Assembly (NCBI GenBank): GCA_003415625.1 | Contig: PYIU01000001.1 | Span: 4,650,746 to 4,714,745 of the forward strand | Origin: Aquanectria penicillioides | Lineage: Eukaryota; Ascomycota; Sordariomycetes; Hypocreales; Nectriaceae | Direction of reading: 5' to 3' | Length of the DNA stretch: 64,000 nucleotides | Shown here: positions 47,401-57,548 of the stretch, in pieces | How the letters are laid out: the number at the start of each line of letters is the position of its first letter | Numbering within the stretch: the stretch's first letter is position 1 | Position numbers and translations under genes: made by a program | The notes under the pieces: model-generated | What the model was told of the DNA's origin: nothing | Database searches by the model: none | The model's input: only the letters and a program-made list of their open reading frames with translations

Positions 47401-47807
47401 ATTACGGATAAAGCGTTCTACATCGGCGGACGCAACGGCATAAAGGGTGACGAGGGAGTGGGACGCCAAGGAGCGGAACTTGTCCTTTTGGTCGCCCAGC
47501 TTCTCGATTATCAGGGGCAGCGTGCGGTTAGCCTCCTTGCCGAGCTGCTTGGGGTCCTGTCGCGACAGGCGAGTCAGGAGGTGGTTGAGGGCAGTAAAGC
47601 CGGCATTGACGAGGGCGGCATGCTGCGAGGTGGCAGCGGCGCGCAGGCCGTCGAAGAGTTGGGGATGGAGGCGTCGGGGACATTGTGCTGTTTGATTCCT
47701 GACTTGACGGTGGTGACGAACTGGACTTTGCTGTCGAGGGAGCCGTCACTGCGCAGGATGGATAACAGGTCGGCGACCTGCTGGTCGGTAAGCTTGATGT
47801 CGGCCAT
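44412..47807 (-). CDS. STU1: CLASP-family microtubule protein STU1, with three apparent frameshifts
   Basis: Exons are 47807-47341, 47288-47170, 47110-46209 and 46157-44412. STU1/CLASP binds microtubule plus ends and is needed for spindle assembly. TOG-like HEAT arrays occupy about residues 1-235 (ALVNAGFTALNHLLTRLSRQ, YVPTLMELLEDADGMVRDAA), CLASP_N about 275-510 (RELDDIFKEMAWFFEGKE, VREKTRSAYWAFYGVWP), a basic Ser/Thr/Pro-rich linker binds microtubules (about 510-825), and a HEAT-like C-terminus follows. The frame breaks at 47661-47664, 46463-46466 and 45168-45171; one extra C at each restores SIPQLFDGLR, VSYHPRLMQ and LDSPEKSRQT. The repaired total is then an exact multiple of three (1078 aa). 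Probably consensus errors in an essential gene. Confidence 0.9.
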
Positions 47808-49240
47808 GAGCTTGCGGCAACGAATCTGCTGCTTGGGCGTTGTGGTTAGCCAAAGTGCGGCGGCATCGGGATGGAGAGTGAGCGCATGCGCGGGAGAGAC
47901 GCGAAGTGCAATCCCCCGTCCTCATCTCGGCAGTTGATAGGAGGTGGTGTCGATGGAGATTAACCCCCGGAGATGAGGGGGGTCAAAAAGTAAATCGCGA
48001 CATACCTATCGCCAGAGGGGAACGAGGCGGTTGCGTGGGGTAGGAACTCAGCAAACAGCGGAGCGGAGAGGTGGGAGCGCTGTCGTTGACGAGCGCATCG
48101 AGAGGAATTCGCGACGGTTGTGTGTTGTTGTTTTGGTGTGCTACCAAGCTCTAGTTTATCTCGCTCACGGCGGCGGGGGGGGAAGGGAATGGATTTGTTG
48201 GTGTCTGATGATGTCGGGCGCCGGGGCGGGAGAAAGAAAACAATGGGCCAGGGTAGCCCAGGGTTGCCGTAGTAGCCCAGGAGGGCGACGAGGCCAGGTG
48301 CCCACCTTCAGCGGCTCCTTTGGGAGGGGCGGCACCCAAGAGCACCCAAAAGGGCCCCCCCCTTAGGGGCCCGTAGGTGCCAGTAAGTGCCCGTGGGTGC
48401 CTGTGGGTGCCTGTGGGTGCCTGTGGGTGCCCTTAGGTGCCGTTTTTTTGCTGCAGCCTGCCCGTCGCCCGCCGCCCATAAAGTGGATTGCCGGAAGCTC
48501 CAACGCTTGGTCCCTGCCATTGTCGGAGCCATTCGGCGGGGGAAGGGCGCCTAGCGGGTCGGCGGGGGCCTCCGAGAGGCCGCTGGGCTTCCTGCGCTCC
48601 ATGCACCCCGAAAATTATATCCATGATGTGGCATTATGATGATGATGATGCCAACTCAACGCCAATCAATTTCTGTCATGCAGCATTGAATTCTTCGAAT
48701 ACAGAACTCGGGTTCGAATAAAGGGGCGCTGTTTTCTATGTCGCTGCTATACCGCATTGGCCAATCGTCATGTCTCAGCTCCATATGTTTTCATGACACA
48801 TTGCCCAGCAGCTGACCATGTCTCGGATAGGAATGCCAGTGAGAGAGCCACAATCACCATTGGGTCTTTTTGCTTTGCCTCCCGTCCCATTCGCAACACA
48901 ACAAGCGCTAGTGAGAAACCACATGTGTGTCTGTAAGACAACCCGTTTGCTCGTGTCTAATCTGGATTCCCCATCGTTTTAGCATCTCGCCCATTCCATC
49001 ACCATCGCCCGCTCTCTTTCAGCCTCACTCCCAGCCCCTCCGCTGCACCATCCCACGGACCACGGATCCCCCCTCCCCAGTTCCCCGTCCCCCAGTCCCG
49101 ACTCACGACAAGCCACGCTCCACCCATTTTGGCAGTCCCCGACTCAGGCACAACACGGACAAACAACCGCCAAAGGGCCATTCTTCCAAACTCACATAAT
49201 CTTCTGTTAAATCTCCAACCTGCCTTTGTGCCGACAGCGC
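47808..49240. other. Divergent promoter region of STU1 and the PBSP peptidase
   Basis: No gene is supported. It contains a decamer tandem array (48361-48440), G-rich runs (48170-48182), a GAT tract (48637-48649) and, from about 48990, a C-rich leader for the plus-strand gene. Confidence 0.55.
48361..48440. repeat. 10-bp tandem repeat (CTGTGGGTGC-type)
   Basis: Eight aligned decamers: CCTTAGGGGC, CCGTAGGTGC, CAGTAAGTGC, CCGTGGGTGC, three CTGTGGGTGC copies, and CCTTAGGTGC. Two inverted GCACCC elements lie just left (48336-48351). It is followed by a T run (48443-48449). Confidence 0.9.
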
Positions 49241-50092
49241 ATGTCTCATCCTTCACCCACCACCCCTAATCCCTCGCCCGCCTCCCTCTTCACCATGACC
49301 GTCACCCCCGCGGCCGTTTCCCGGCCGGCGCACCTAGTCACCGAGTCTCCCATACCTCGGGGCAACAGCACCGCCGAGGGCGCCGACTCCGGGGCCGAAC
49401 AGGAGCAGAACAAGAGGCCCGTCACTCCGGTCTTCGACCTCCCCAAACTCCGCCTCGAACTCCGCGATCTCACCCACCCAGGCACAAGGCACTTCCTGGA
49501 TGCCATCAACGCCGCCGACTGCCTGGCCCAGGCCACCCAGAACGTCCTCCGCCTTCTCTACAAGTCTCCAGAATGCCCCACCACCACTCTCCCGCCCACT
49601 CGCTCTGTCACCCTCATTCTCCGGGACATGCCCGGCGTCGCCTACACTACCGGCTCCGACCTCGATGACGATCACAAGGAGGTCCACTTCTCCCTCAGTT
49701 ACATCAACAGCATCAGTCCGCACTCGCGCCGCCCCGAGGAGATTACCGGTGTCATCACTCACGAACTCGTCCACTGCTTCCAACGCAACGGTTTCGGAAC
49801 CTGCCCTGGAGGTCTCGTCGAGGGCATCGCCGACTGGGTCCGGCTAAATTGCCGCCTTAGCCCTCCGCACTGGAAGCGGAGTGCCAACGGGGATTGGGAC
49901 GCCGGCTATCAGCACACGGCCTACTTCCTCGACTACCTTGAGCGACGGTTTGGTGAGGGCACCATCCGCCGCATGAATGAGAAGCTGAGGATCCAGCGGT
50001 ATGAGGAGGCTACGTTCTGGACCGAGTTGGTTGGTCAGCCTGTCGAACAACTCTGGGGTGAATATGCCAAGACGCTGAAGGAGAGCAAGTGA
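49241..50092 (+). CDS. PBSP-type (basic secretory protein family) putative zinc metallopeptidase
   Basis: A single exon of 283 residues from the ATG at 49241; the ATG at 49295 has a better context (TTCACCATGAC) and could be the true start. From about residue 60 the protein matches the plant/bacterial basic-secretory-protein peptidase fold: LELRDLTHPG, VHFSLSYINSI, the zinc-binding HELVH at about residues 174-178, and GGLVEGIADWVRL, which supplies the rest of the active site in this family. The end carries WGEYAKTL. No signal peptide is visible, unlike plant relatives, so an intracellular location is likely. Substrate unknown. Confidence 0.85.
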   Translation: MSHPSPTTPNPSPASLFTMTVTPAAVSRPAHLVTESPIPRGNSTAEGADSGAEQEQNKRPVTPVFDLPKLRLELRDLTHPGTRHFLDAINAADCLAQATQNVLRLLYKSPECPTTTLPPTRSVTLILRDMPGVAYTTGSDLDDDHKEVHFSLSYINSISPHSRRPEEITGVITHELVHCFQRNGFGTCPGGLVEGIADWVRLNCRLSPPHWKRSANGDWDAGYQHTAYFLDYLERRFGEGTIRRMNEKLRIQRYEEATFWTELVGQPVEQLWGEYAKTLKESK

Positions 50093-50156
50093 AATTTCAA
50101 GGTGCTCGCGCTACTGTCTGTGATTGCATGTGATGAATAGACGAAGATTTTCATAT

Positions 50157-50181
50157 GAATATATATATATATATATATATA
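50157..50181. repeat. (AT)n microsatellite in the 3' flank of the PBSP gene
   Basis: About eleven uninterrupted AT units about 70 bases after the PBSP stop codon, in a short convergent gap (50093-50344). Confidence 0.9.
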
Positions 50182-50344
50182 AATTATTTGCCAAAAGCCC
50201 AAACTCCCTTGTGACTCAACGAAAAGCAGAAAGATCGCGCCTTGAACTATGTACTGTGAATCCCATGGCGTGTTTGTACTCCCAAAAAGTTCCCCGGATT
50301 TTTAGATATCAACAGAATAAAAAACGACAAGACTCCATGCGCAT

Positions 50345-51472
50345 CTACGAACGCACTGGAATTGGCGCATCACTCTCGCTGATGACGCTACCAACTTCGG
50401 ACCAGCTGGCTGGGGTAGCCATGCCAGAGCTCTCACTCATGACATCGTAATATCGACCAGTCTCGCCATCTCGAGAGGATTGGGCATCGTTCGCAAAGTC
50501 GTCGGCAGAGCCCACAAGAGAGACCGAATCAGTAGGAGTCAGCTGGCCCTCGCTGATAATCTCAGGTTCGGAAACCGGGGCAGTGGGAGTGACGGGGAGG
50601 GGTGAGTAGAAGTCTGGGCTGGAGTTCTCTGCCCAGGCCTGAATTGAGGCATACGCTTCATGGCGGTCCTCTTGGCCAGCCGTCATAAATTCATCGGGTC
50701 CAAGCTCTCGTTCGAGAGTTACAGAAGAAGCAATTTCAGAAAGGGCAGGGACAGGCTCAACATCGACCAGGGCAGGGGCGACACGGGGAGTGGCAGGGAG
50801 CTGATCGTCGTCGCGGGTGGTAGCACTGTAGATGTCGGAGACTTCATCCTTGGAGGGGGAAATGGCGCTGGTCTGCATTTCATCCAGGTCCTCCGAGTCG
50901 ATGTGGTGCTCGTCAGCAAAGGGGTTGGTATAGACGGATGAGAAACTTCGAGAACCGTCCACACCACGATGCCGAAGCCCTTCACTACCAGCTCGAGCAT
51001 CAGCGCCGGAGTTGAAGACGAATGTTCCACGCTCAGCGTTCTCGTCCTGGCGAAGGAAGTCATCGAATGATGAGCCCCGTGTGCGATTCTCCAAATGGAT
51101 GGGCTTTTCCTGGCTGGCGTCCATCTTCTCGTTCTGCTCCCTCTCTTGCTTCTCTAGACGAACCGAATTCCAATACAAGAGTTCCTCACGTTGCCTCCGG
51201 CGGGTCTCCTCATCAGCGTCAACTCCAGATTCAGCACCAGGGCCGCGGCGCGACTCAAGGAACCCGTCGGCGTCCTCAGGCCTGTTGAAGAGAGGCTCGC
51301 GGTAAGCGGGGCTGATGTTGTCGCCCATGGTGTGGAGGGCGAAGGCTATCCTGCGACGTACATCATCGGCATATCGTCGCAACTCGGGCGACTCGTACAC
51401 GGCCACGGCGGTCGCAACGACGACGGAAACGGCAACTACAGCGCCTGAGGCGATGACAACGTGGTTAGGCAT
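50345..51472 (-). CDS. Membrane-anchored fungal protein of unknown function
   Basis: A single exon of 375 residues. The start at 51472 was chosen because it directly precedes a strong hydrophobic helix (VVIASGAVVAVSVVVATAVA, residues about 4-25); the longer upstream frame is leader sequence. After the helix comes a basic juxtamembrane stretch (SPELRRYADDVRRRIAFAL), a charged coiled segment (REELLYWNSVRLEKQEREQ), a FDDFLRQDE element, and an acidic Ser/Asp-rich tail. It looks like a tail-out single-pass organelle or plasma membrane protein of a family seen in other filamentous fungi. I do not recognise a functional domain. Confidence 0.75.
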   Translation of the reverse strand: MPNHVVIASGAVVAVSVVVATAVAVYESPELRRYADDVRRRIAFALHTMGDNISPAYREPLFNRPEDADGFLESRRGPGAESGVDADEETRRRQREELLYWNSVRLEKQEREQNEKMDASQEKPIHLENRTRGSSFDDFLRQDENAERGTFVFNSGADARAGSEGLRHRGVDGSRSFSSVYTNPFADEHHIDSEDLDEMQTSAISPSKDEVSDIYSATTRDDDQLPATPRVAPALVDVEPVPALSEIASSVTLERELGPDEFMTAGQEDRHEAYASIQAWAENSSPDFYSPLPVTPTAPVSEPEIISEGQLTPTDSVSLVGSADDFANDAQSSRDGETGRYYDVMSESSGMATPASWSEVGSVISESDAPIPVRS

Positions 51473-54191
51473 CTCGATTCTCGCGAGCTGTCGGGTAAAG
51501 ACGAGGACGGAGGATGAGGATGAAGGTAAAAGAGGCAAGCTCAGTAGCTCCGCAGGTAGGAAACAGTATGGGACCAAAGTGGGGCGATGCGTGCGGGACT
51601 CGAACAGCAATGAGCAGATATAATGAACAGCGTAGGAATACGGATCTTGATCAAGTGCGATGCAGGAGGCAACCTCGCCCCAACGTAGGTCAACGAGCAG
51701 AAATGCAGCAATATGGAGATCAAGAGGCAGAGCAGGAGATTGGGATTGCGTAGACCTCTGGCAGATGTATTCGCCACCAGAGAAGGTGAAGGAAGCAAGA
51801 GCGAGGGCAAGAGGCACAAGCACGATGAGGGAGGGTTCAGGCAGACACCTTCGGGAGATGGAGCACGGGGCAGACAGGCCGGTGATTCGCAAGCCGCCCA
51901 CTGAACCGCGGGGTACTGAGTACATCCATCCCTTGCTGCCAACAGGTGACGACAACTAAAACAGCCCAACGCAAAAAAAGCGCCAAGGTAAAATGAGGGA
52001 GAAAGGCAGCAACCACACGAGGCGGAATGAGATGGAGCAAGATAAACAATACTACGCATTTTCGCGTCACATACCTGCAGCTACCGCTGGGTGCGGCATC
52101 TCGTCGTCGCTTGGAAAGGACGGCGGCGAACGAACCCTTGAAGGACGTTTACCTCTTCGGGGGGCGGGGATAGTGGGGGATAAGAGAATGGCACAGTCAG
52201 TGAGCGACAAGAACTGATGATGCTCGCTTGTGACCCGTCTTGTAGCCCAAGGGATCAACGCAACAGCAGGAATGATCAGAGCAGCAGATGATGATGTGAA
52301 GGAGGGAAGGAAAAGAGTCAATCCAGGGCCATCCACCGTGAAAAAAGAATGGGAACAGGGAGAGAGAATCGTCGGTTCGCCCGGGCTCTGCTGACCTCAC
52401 TGAAAAGCTCGGCTGGATTGGACTGGGCTGGCACAGCCTTGATAGCCTGCGGAAACTCGGAGACTAAAAGGATACCAGAATAGACGGCAGCGCACCATAT
52501 TACCGCCATAACCTCCTTAGCTGTGCCATAGACCACGGGCCATGAGCCACGACCGACGCATGCGATCGGCGCGTGACGTACGCATGTCACACTTGCTCAA
52601 TGTGCCATCACCAACTAACCCCCAGCCACGAACATTGACATTCTGAGCCTGGCCCACAGCGGCAGCATCATCGCCATCGTCATCCTTTATATCCCGTCAA
52701 ACTGCAAGAGTTTCCGCGGGGGGAGCAGATGCTTCGGGCTTGCCATCCCTGGCCCTGTTCGCATTCGCGTTCCGTTCCAGACAGGGAAACACCACGTACC
52801 TCGCCCGCGCAGTCGGTATCTGCGAGCAACAATCCCAGCACCCGATTAGCCCAGCATCCCTAGCAAACGGTCGTGATGGTGCAATCGTGCGGCAGTTGGC
52901 GACCCAGGTAAAGACCCACGGGTGCGGTCGTCGTTTTTCCGAGCCAGCCCCGCCCCTGGGCCATCCAGGGCCGGCACAAGGGCCAACACAAGACACAAGA
53001 CCAAAACGAGTCTGCCTGACCGACACGAAGTAGGACACGAGAGTGGTGGTCCGTGGCTCTCCAACTGCACAAACGTCGTGGTTTGGATTGTGGTACCGCT
53101 GACGTAGTCCGTCAGCCAACCGGGTAAGCTTGATTCGGGGAGGATCACCGGCCGCCACTGCCATTGTGCGCGCTTGTGCTGGATGACGACTCGGGCTCGA
53201 GACACTAGGCGGTCTCCTTCGTGACAGAGAAGAGCGACTGGCTGCCGAGTGGCCCTATTCATGAACTCCCCTCTCCCGCCCGGCCGCCGATGCCGCCGAG
53301 ACTGAGACTGCGACCACGAACATGGGAATAAGACACCCAAAGATCCCAAACCCCGCTGGCCCACAAAATCCACCTCCTTGCTCCCATTCACTGCTGCTTT
53401 CCCAGTCGCCACATCCGCGATACCGCCGTTCCACATCGGACAATCGGGGTTCGCACCACTGTTGCACCGACACGGCTTCTAAGTTGACCGACGATAACGC
53501 AGAGGCAGACCAAACACCGAATGGGAGGACAGAACGGTGGGGGGGGAGCGCCGGCACCCCGTCTGCCATAGTCTGCTCGTCACTTGATCAAGCCGATTCT
53601 CTCTCTTGGTGAACCCTGCAGCCACAACCCTCGGTGACACTCGGTCACCAAGCAGGACAGACACCTGCGAAGCCAAGCATTTTGAAGTACACTTGGCACT
53701 TGAGTCTTGCAGCTTTGGCTCGCCAGAGTGGGCCATCAAGGAACCCTCAAACTTTGCTGCACGTCCGGTCCCCTACCGTCAGTTGGACGGTGGAGTGGCC
53801 GCGTGCAGTGAAATTCATGCACATTGGGAGCTTGAGCCTGTAGTTCCTTGGAAAGGAACCACACACATGCAAATTCAAATGCGAGTCGGATGATTCAAAA
53901 AGTATATCATGTGAGCGTAAAAATGGGAATCAATTCATGAGGGTACCCAGACCCCCCGTACAAAACCGTCGCTAATGCCAACGCTGATAAGTGATATCAA
54001 TAAACCCAACCCAATCCTGTTCCTGGGCTAGCCACATAGCCCGCTTTTAGTTGTTCGAGTCCAATCGCTACCTTCCTGGTTGGCGAATTGAAGGGGGCTA
54101 CAAAACGTCGTGAACACACCGACGAACGTTTTCGAGCAACCCTCGAGCTTGCACCCTCCGCTTCCCTCTCAAGCCTGTTCAAGCAAGCCCT
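51473..54191. other. 2.7-kb region without a recognisable gene
   Basis: The left end (51473-52070) is CT-rich on the minus strand and likely the long leader/promoter of the membrane-anchored protein. The frames at 52697-53570 have arbitrary composition. No RNA gene is seen. Confidence 0.45.
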
Positions 54192-54443
54192 TTAGTGAGA
54201 GGACTTGGCAGTACTCTGGGAGGTGTTAGAGCTGACCGAATCGGTCGAGTTCTGACGGCTAGTCTTGGCGCGCTCGCTGTTCAAGTTGGTTAGTACTTGG
54301 ATGACACGAAGAAAGGTGTGCGAGGAGGCTCACTAGGCAGATCGGTCCTGGAGGACACACTGGTACTTGGCGTTACCAGCCTTGATGTGGAACTTGATGC
54401 CACGGTTGTCACCGAAGTGAGTGGGAGCAGGAGCATCAGACAT
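54192..54443 (-). CDS. Small conserved protein, 64 residues
   Basis: Two exons, 54443-54334 and 54276-54192, joined at a GTGAGC...ACAG intron with a CTAAC branch site, encode 64 residues beginning MSDAPAPTHFGDNRGIKFHI and ending in a Ser/Thr-rich tail (SSNTSQSTAKSSH). It is too short for routine open-frame searches. The strong codon bias (C-ending codons almost throughout), good splice signals and a TATA-like element upstream argue for a real and probably well-expressed gene. The first 35 residues look like a compact beta-rich unit (KFHIKAGNAKYQCVLQDRS). I do not know its function. Confidence 0.8.
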
Positions 54444-56565
54444 GATGGAAGGTGGGTGGTGTAAGTGATAAAGCACGAGGCTTACGGGTTTTCTGAGCTT
54501 AGAAGTGCTAACAACGGAAGAATTGAGGGATGATGTTGAAAAAGGGCTTCAAGGGAGGAACGAGGTGCCTTAATATACCTTTTGACTACACAGGATACGT
54601 ATCTCATCATCTCCCAGAACCCCTCCAAGGCCCCCCTCCAGGACGAACAATATCCACGGACTTTGAGGCTAAAGGAGTGAGCCATTTTCTTCACTGCGTA
54701 ACCTCAGCTCGCCCCACGATCTGAAGGCTGCTAGGGCACCCCCAGCGGCACCGTGCTCCGTTCCCACGGATCCGGACATGCAACAAAGCCGTGGCCAGTA
54801 GCTACGGCCAGTCACCGCCGACTGGCGACCGCTCCCAGGTCCCATCCATTGCTTAGGGGGTGGGATATCTCACGGCTGGGACGGAATTGCACCTGCAGGC
54901 GAGGGGTGTGGGTCGGCTCGCCTTCTAGAAGACGCCGACGGGGGTGCGACTTTCAGCCAATGTCCGACGCCGATCCGGTGCCGCTCACGCAATTTGGCCG
55001 CCAGTCGCCTACCCAAAAAAAAATATCTCGAAGCCGAAGGTAATCGCCCTTCCCTCCGACCACAACGGAGGATTACTTGGGCACGTCTGCGATTGGCGCA
55101 GAACGGCGGGTATTTTGCGATCCGCCTTTCCCGGACTCTCCCACTTTTCTCCTCACCAGCATTGGTCGATTGCCCAGGATGGCTTCCACCTCGAGAATCA
55201 GCCAGGACCGCGGGGTGTGGTGCGAAGAACTCATCATTCAGGCCACCAGACATCATCCGTGAGCCCGAACAGCTCAGCCAAGAATTCTCGGTTATCACTT
55301 CTGGCGACTTAGGACTGGGTCTAATTCTGCCATTGATTAAAATGTGTGATTGAGCTGTTGGCCCAGGTGAGAAAAAAAAACACCAGGGGGTAGCAGAGGG
55401 GTGAAGGTTGAGCTTAAGGCGTTCTAAAGTAAAGTCCTTCCTTGTTGAGACAGCCTTGCCAGGTTGGTTGGTGAGTTAGGCCACGCCCTACCATCACAGT
55501 ACAGATATTTGGCGTGATACTAACCGCCACAGCAGGGTGGCAACTGGCCGCTAATCCCTCGTCCATGGGGTTTCACAATACAGATGACGCTGAGCGAAGT
55601 CCGGCTTCCCAACAGAGCATCGTGGAGAGCCAGTACGCTAGTCATCCCCGCACTCAGGATCCACGATAGACGCAAGGATGATTGGCCTGTGCCACGAGGA
55701 TCCCCTGGCTCGTCCTCACCGCATGTCCCTGAGGGTTTCCTTGCACCCTGGGTATGCAAGGCCTTTCCAATATTAGGTTGAAGCTTGGACATGAGGCTTT
55801 TATCAATGAATCTCGAGACGGAGTCCCGTCTGATATGCCATCCATGCTTTCCCGGTCCGAGAACACTGCAGCGCGGGGGTTCTGCAGAATCATCACATGA
55901 TCTGTTGGCGAAAGGCATCGGAACTTGGGTCTTATCGCACCAGCCGCTAACTGGCTGCGGCGAAATGAGATCTAGTTGTTACTCGCGCAACCTATTTTGA
56001 GGCTCGTGTAGTTTAGTTTGAGCTAAGGGTGTCTAACCCCCGGATCGAAATACAAACGTGGCCATCGGGGTGCCGCTTAGGTTATGCAGATGCATGGAGT
56101 GTATGTCAAGCATCCCACCTGAAGAAGTTTCGTTGGCAGGATAGGTCACTTTTGCCTCCTTGGGATCTCACTCTCGCGTTGGCCTTCCTTCCTCGGCCTC
56201 TTATCATGCATTGGCAGCTTCTAGGCTGCTGCGAATCTTATTTGTCGTCTTGCCACCCAAGCACCTAGACCAGCGATCTGCTGCGATTGCCATCCGCTCG
56301 ATATACTCATGGCCAATGCCACACATTTGGGTCCTGTTGTCGCCGTGGGATGTGGCCTGATACTCAGGAGTTTGGGCTCATAGGCACACCAGGACGACAG
56401 GACGACATGCGCAATCAGGTCATAGGTAGTGTCTTGGCTGACATGCAAAACAGTGGCCTGGGTCTTCGCAGGTGGTGACGGTAGGGCCAGCTTTGATACC
56501 GAACAGAAACAACATCCTGGATGCCAGAACGGACCTAGCAGGCCTTCCAGCAGAAAGGAGGGTGT
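54444..56565. other. 2.1-kb intergenic region
   Basis: Promoter of the small-protein gene at the left, 3' flank of the cyclin gene at the right. No other gene supported. Confidence 0.5.
54571..54580 (-). promoter_or_regulatory. TATA-like element of the small-protein gene
   Basis: On the minus strand the sequence AGGTATATTA lies about 130 bases upstream of the ATG, followed by a CT-rich leader, which is a typical layout for a strongly expressed fungal gene. Confidence 0.4.
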
Positions 56566-57548
56566 CTACCTCTCATCCATCATATTCATGATCCGCTGTT
56601 CTTCATCGGCGTCGGTGGTGCCATTGCCAGAATGGAGCCCCCTCTTCTGCATCTCACCCTCCACAACCGTCCGTGTAAGCATGCCTTCAGTGAGATGAGG
56701 CATATCATTCTTTTGTTTGCGCATACTGTTTTCGACACTGCGCATAGCTACTACCAGAAACCCCAGCTCCTCCCTGTCGACATCGAATACCTCCCACCAT
56801 TCGCACTCGGGCATCTTGGCGCCGACGTCACGCGCAGCATTGTATATTGCAGCTGTCGCAAGGGCATGGGGTTGATGGGTAAGGTAGAGCATCTGGGGCG
56901 ATAGCAGGGCTGTGTTAAGGTACTGAATAGTGCGAAGAGAGATAGTCAATTTGGGCTGTGCGAGGAAGTCGAGTGTTTGCAGATAGGTTACGGCGAGGGG
57001 GTGGGGAAGGGAGACGTGAGTATCGAAGGATAGTGTGTAGAGGATGCGAGCCTCGATGGCTAGGAGTCTGGTTTGGAAGCTGAAGTACTCGGCTTCGGAC
57101 ACGTAGTATGACTTGGGGTCATTGGTAGCAGCGTCTCGGGGAAGCGGGAATGAGGAGTTTTCTGAGAGAAGATAGGCGTAGACGTTCGACACGTCGCGGG
57201 GGGGGCGAGGCTCTGGTCCCATTTTGGAGACGAGGTAGAGGGCAGCAGCGGAGGTGTCCTAGTCCATGTCAGTACCTCAATGGCACAGCAGTAGCCCAGA
57301 CGCCGGGTGAGGGGAAGAGTTACACTGAATTCGTTGGCCATTGGGGAGTCGACGAGCCAGTATCGCGCGAGAATGACGTTTGCCTGCGCAGTTACAGATT
57401 GAGGAAGCTCGAGGAGCCGACCAGCAGCCTGGGTTAGACATTGGGAGGCGATGAAGATTGCTTCCTGAAGATCCTGGGGCAAAGCTGAAAATGATGAACG
57501 ATGATACAGCTGAGAAGCCGTCGCAAGCGGGTTGCTTAGGTGCGACAT
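56566..57548 (-). CDS. Cyclin-fold protein, cyclin L/T-like
   Basis: Exons 57548-57324 and 57258-56566 give 305 residues; the intron begins GTAACT and ends CTAG. The start at 57548 (MSHLSNPLATASQLYHRSS) has a clean ATG. Cyclin box 1 spans about residues 30-150 with LPQSVTAQANVILARYWLV and TSAAALYLVSKMGPEPRPPR, typical of transcription/splicing cyclins (L, T, K, Ctk2 type), followed by SEAEYFSFQTRLLAIEARIL. A second helical box (LRTIQYLNTALLSPQMLYL, HALATAAIYNAARDVGAKMP, CEWWEVFDVD) follows. These cyclins partner Cdk9/Cdk12-like kinases acting on RNA polymerase II. The precise subclass is uncertain. Confidence 0.85.

Noticed and set aside
48700..48725. tRNA-like B box (GGGTTCGAAT)
   Set aside because: No matching T-stem or acceptor stem.
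54025..54075. tRNA-like B box (GTTCGAGTCC)
   Set aside because: No acceptor, D or anticodon stem can be drawn around it.
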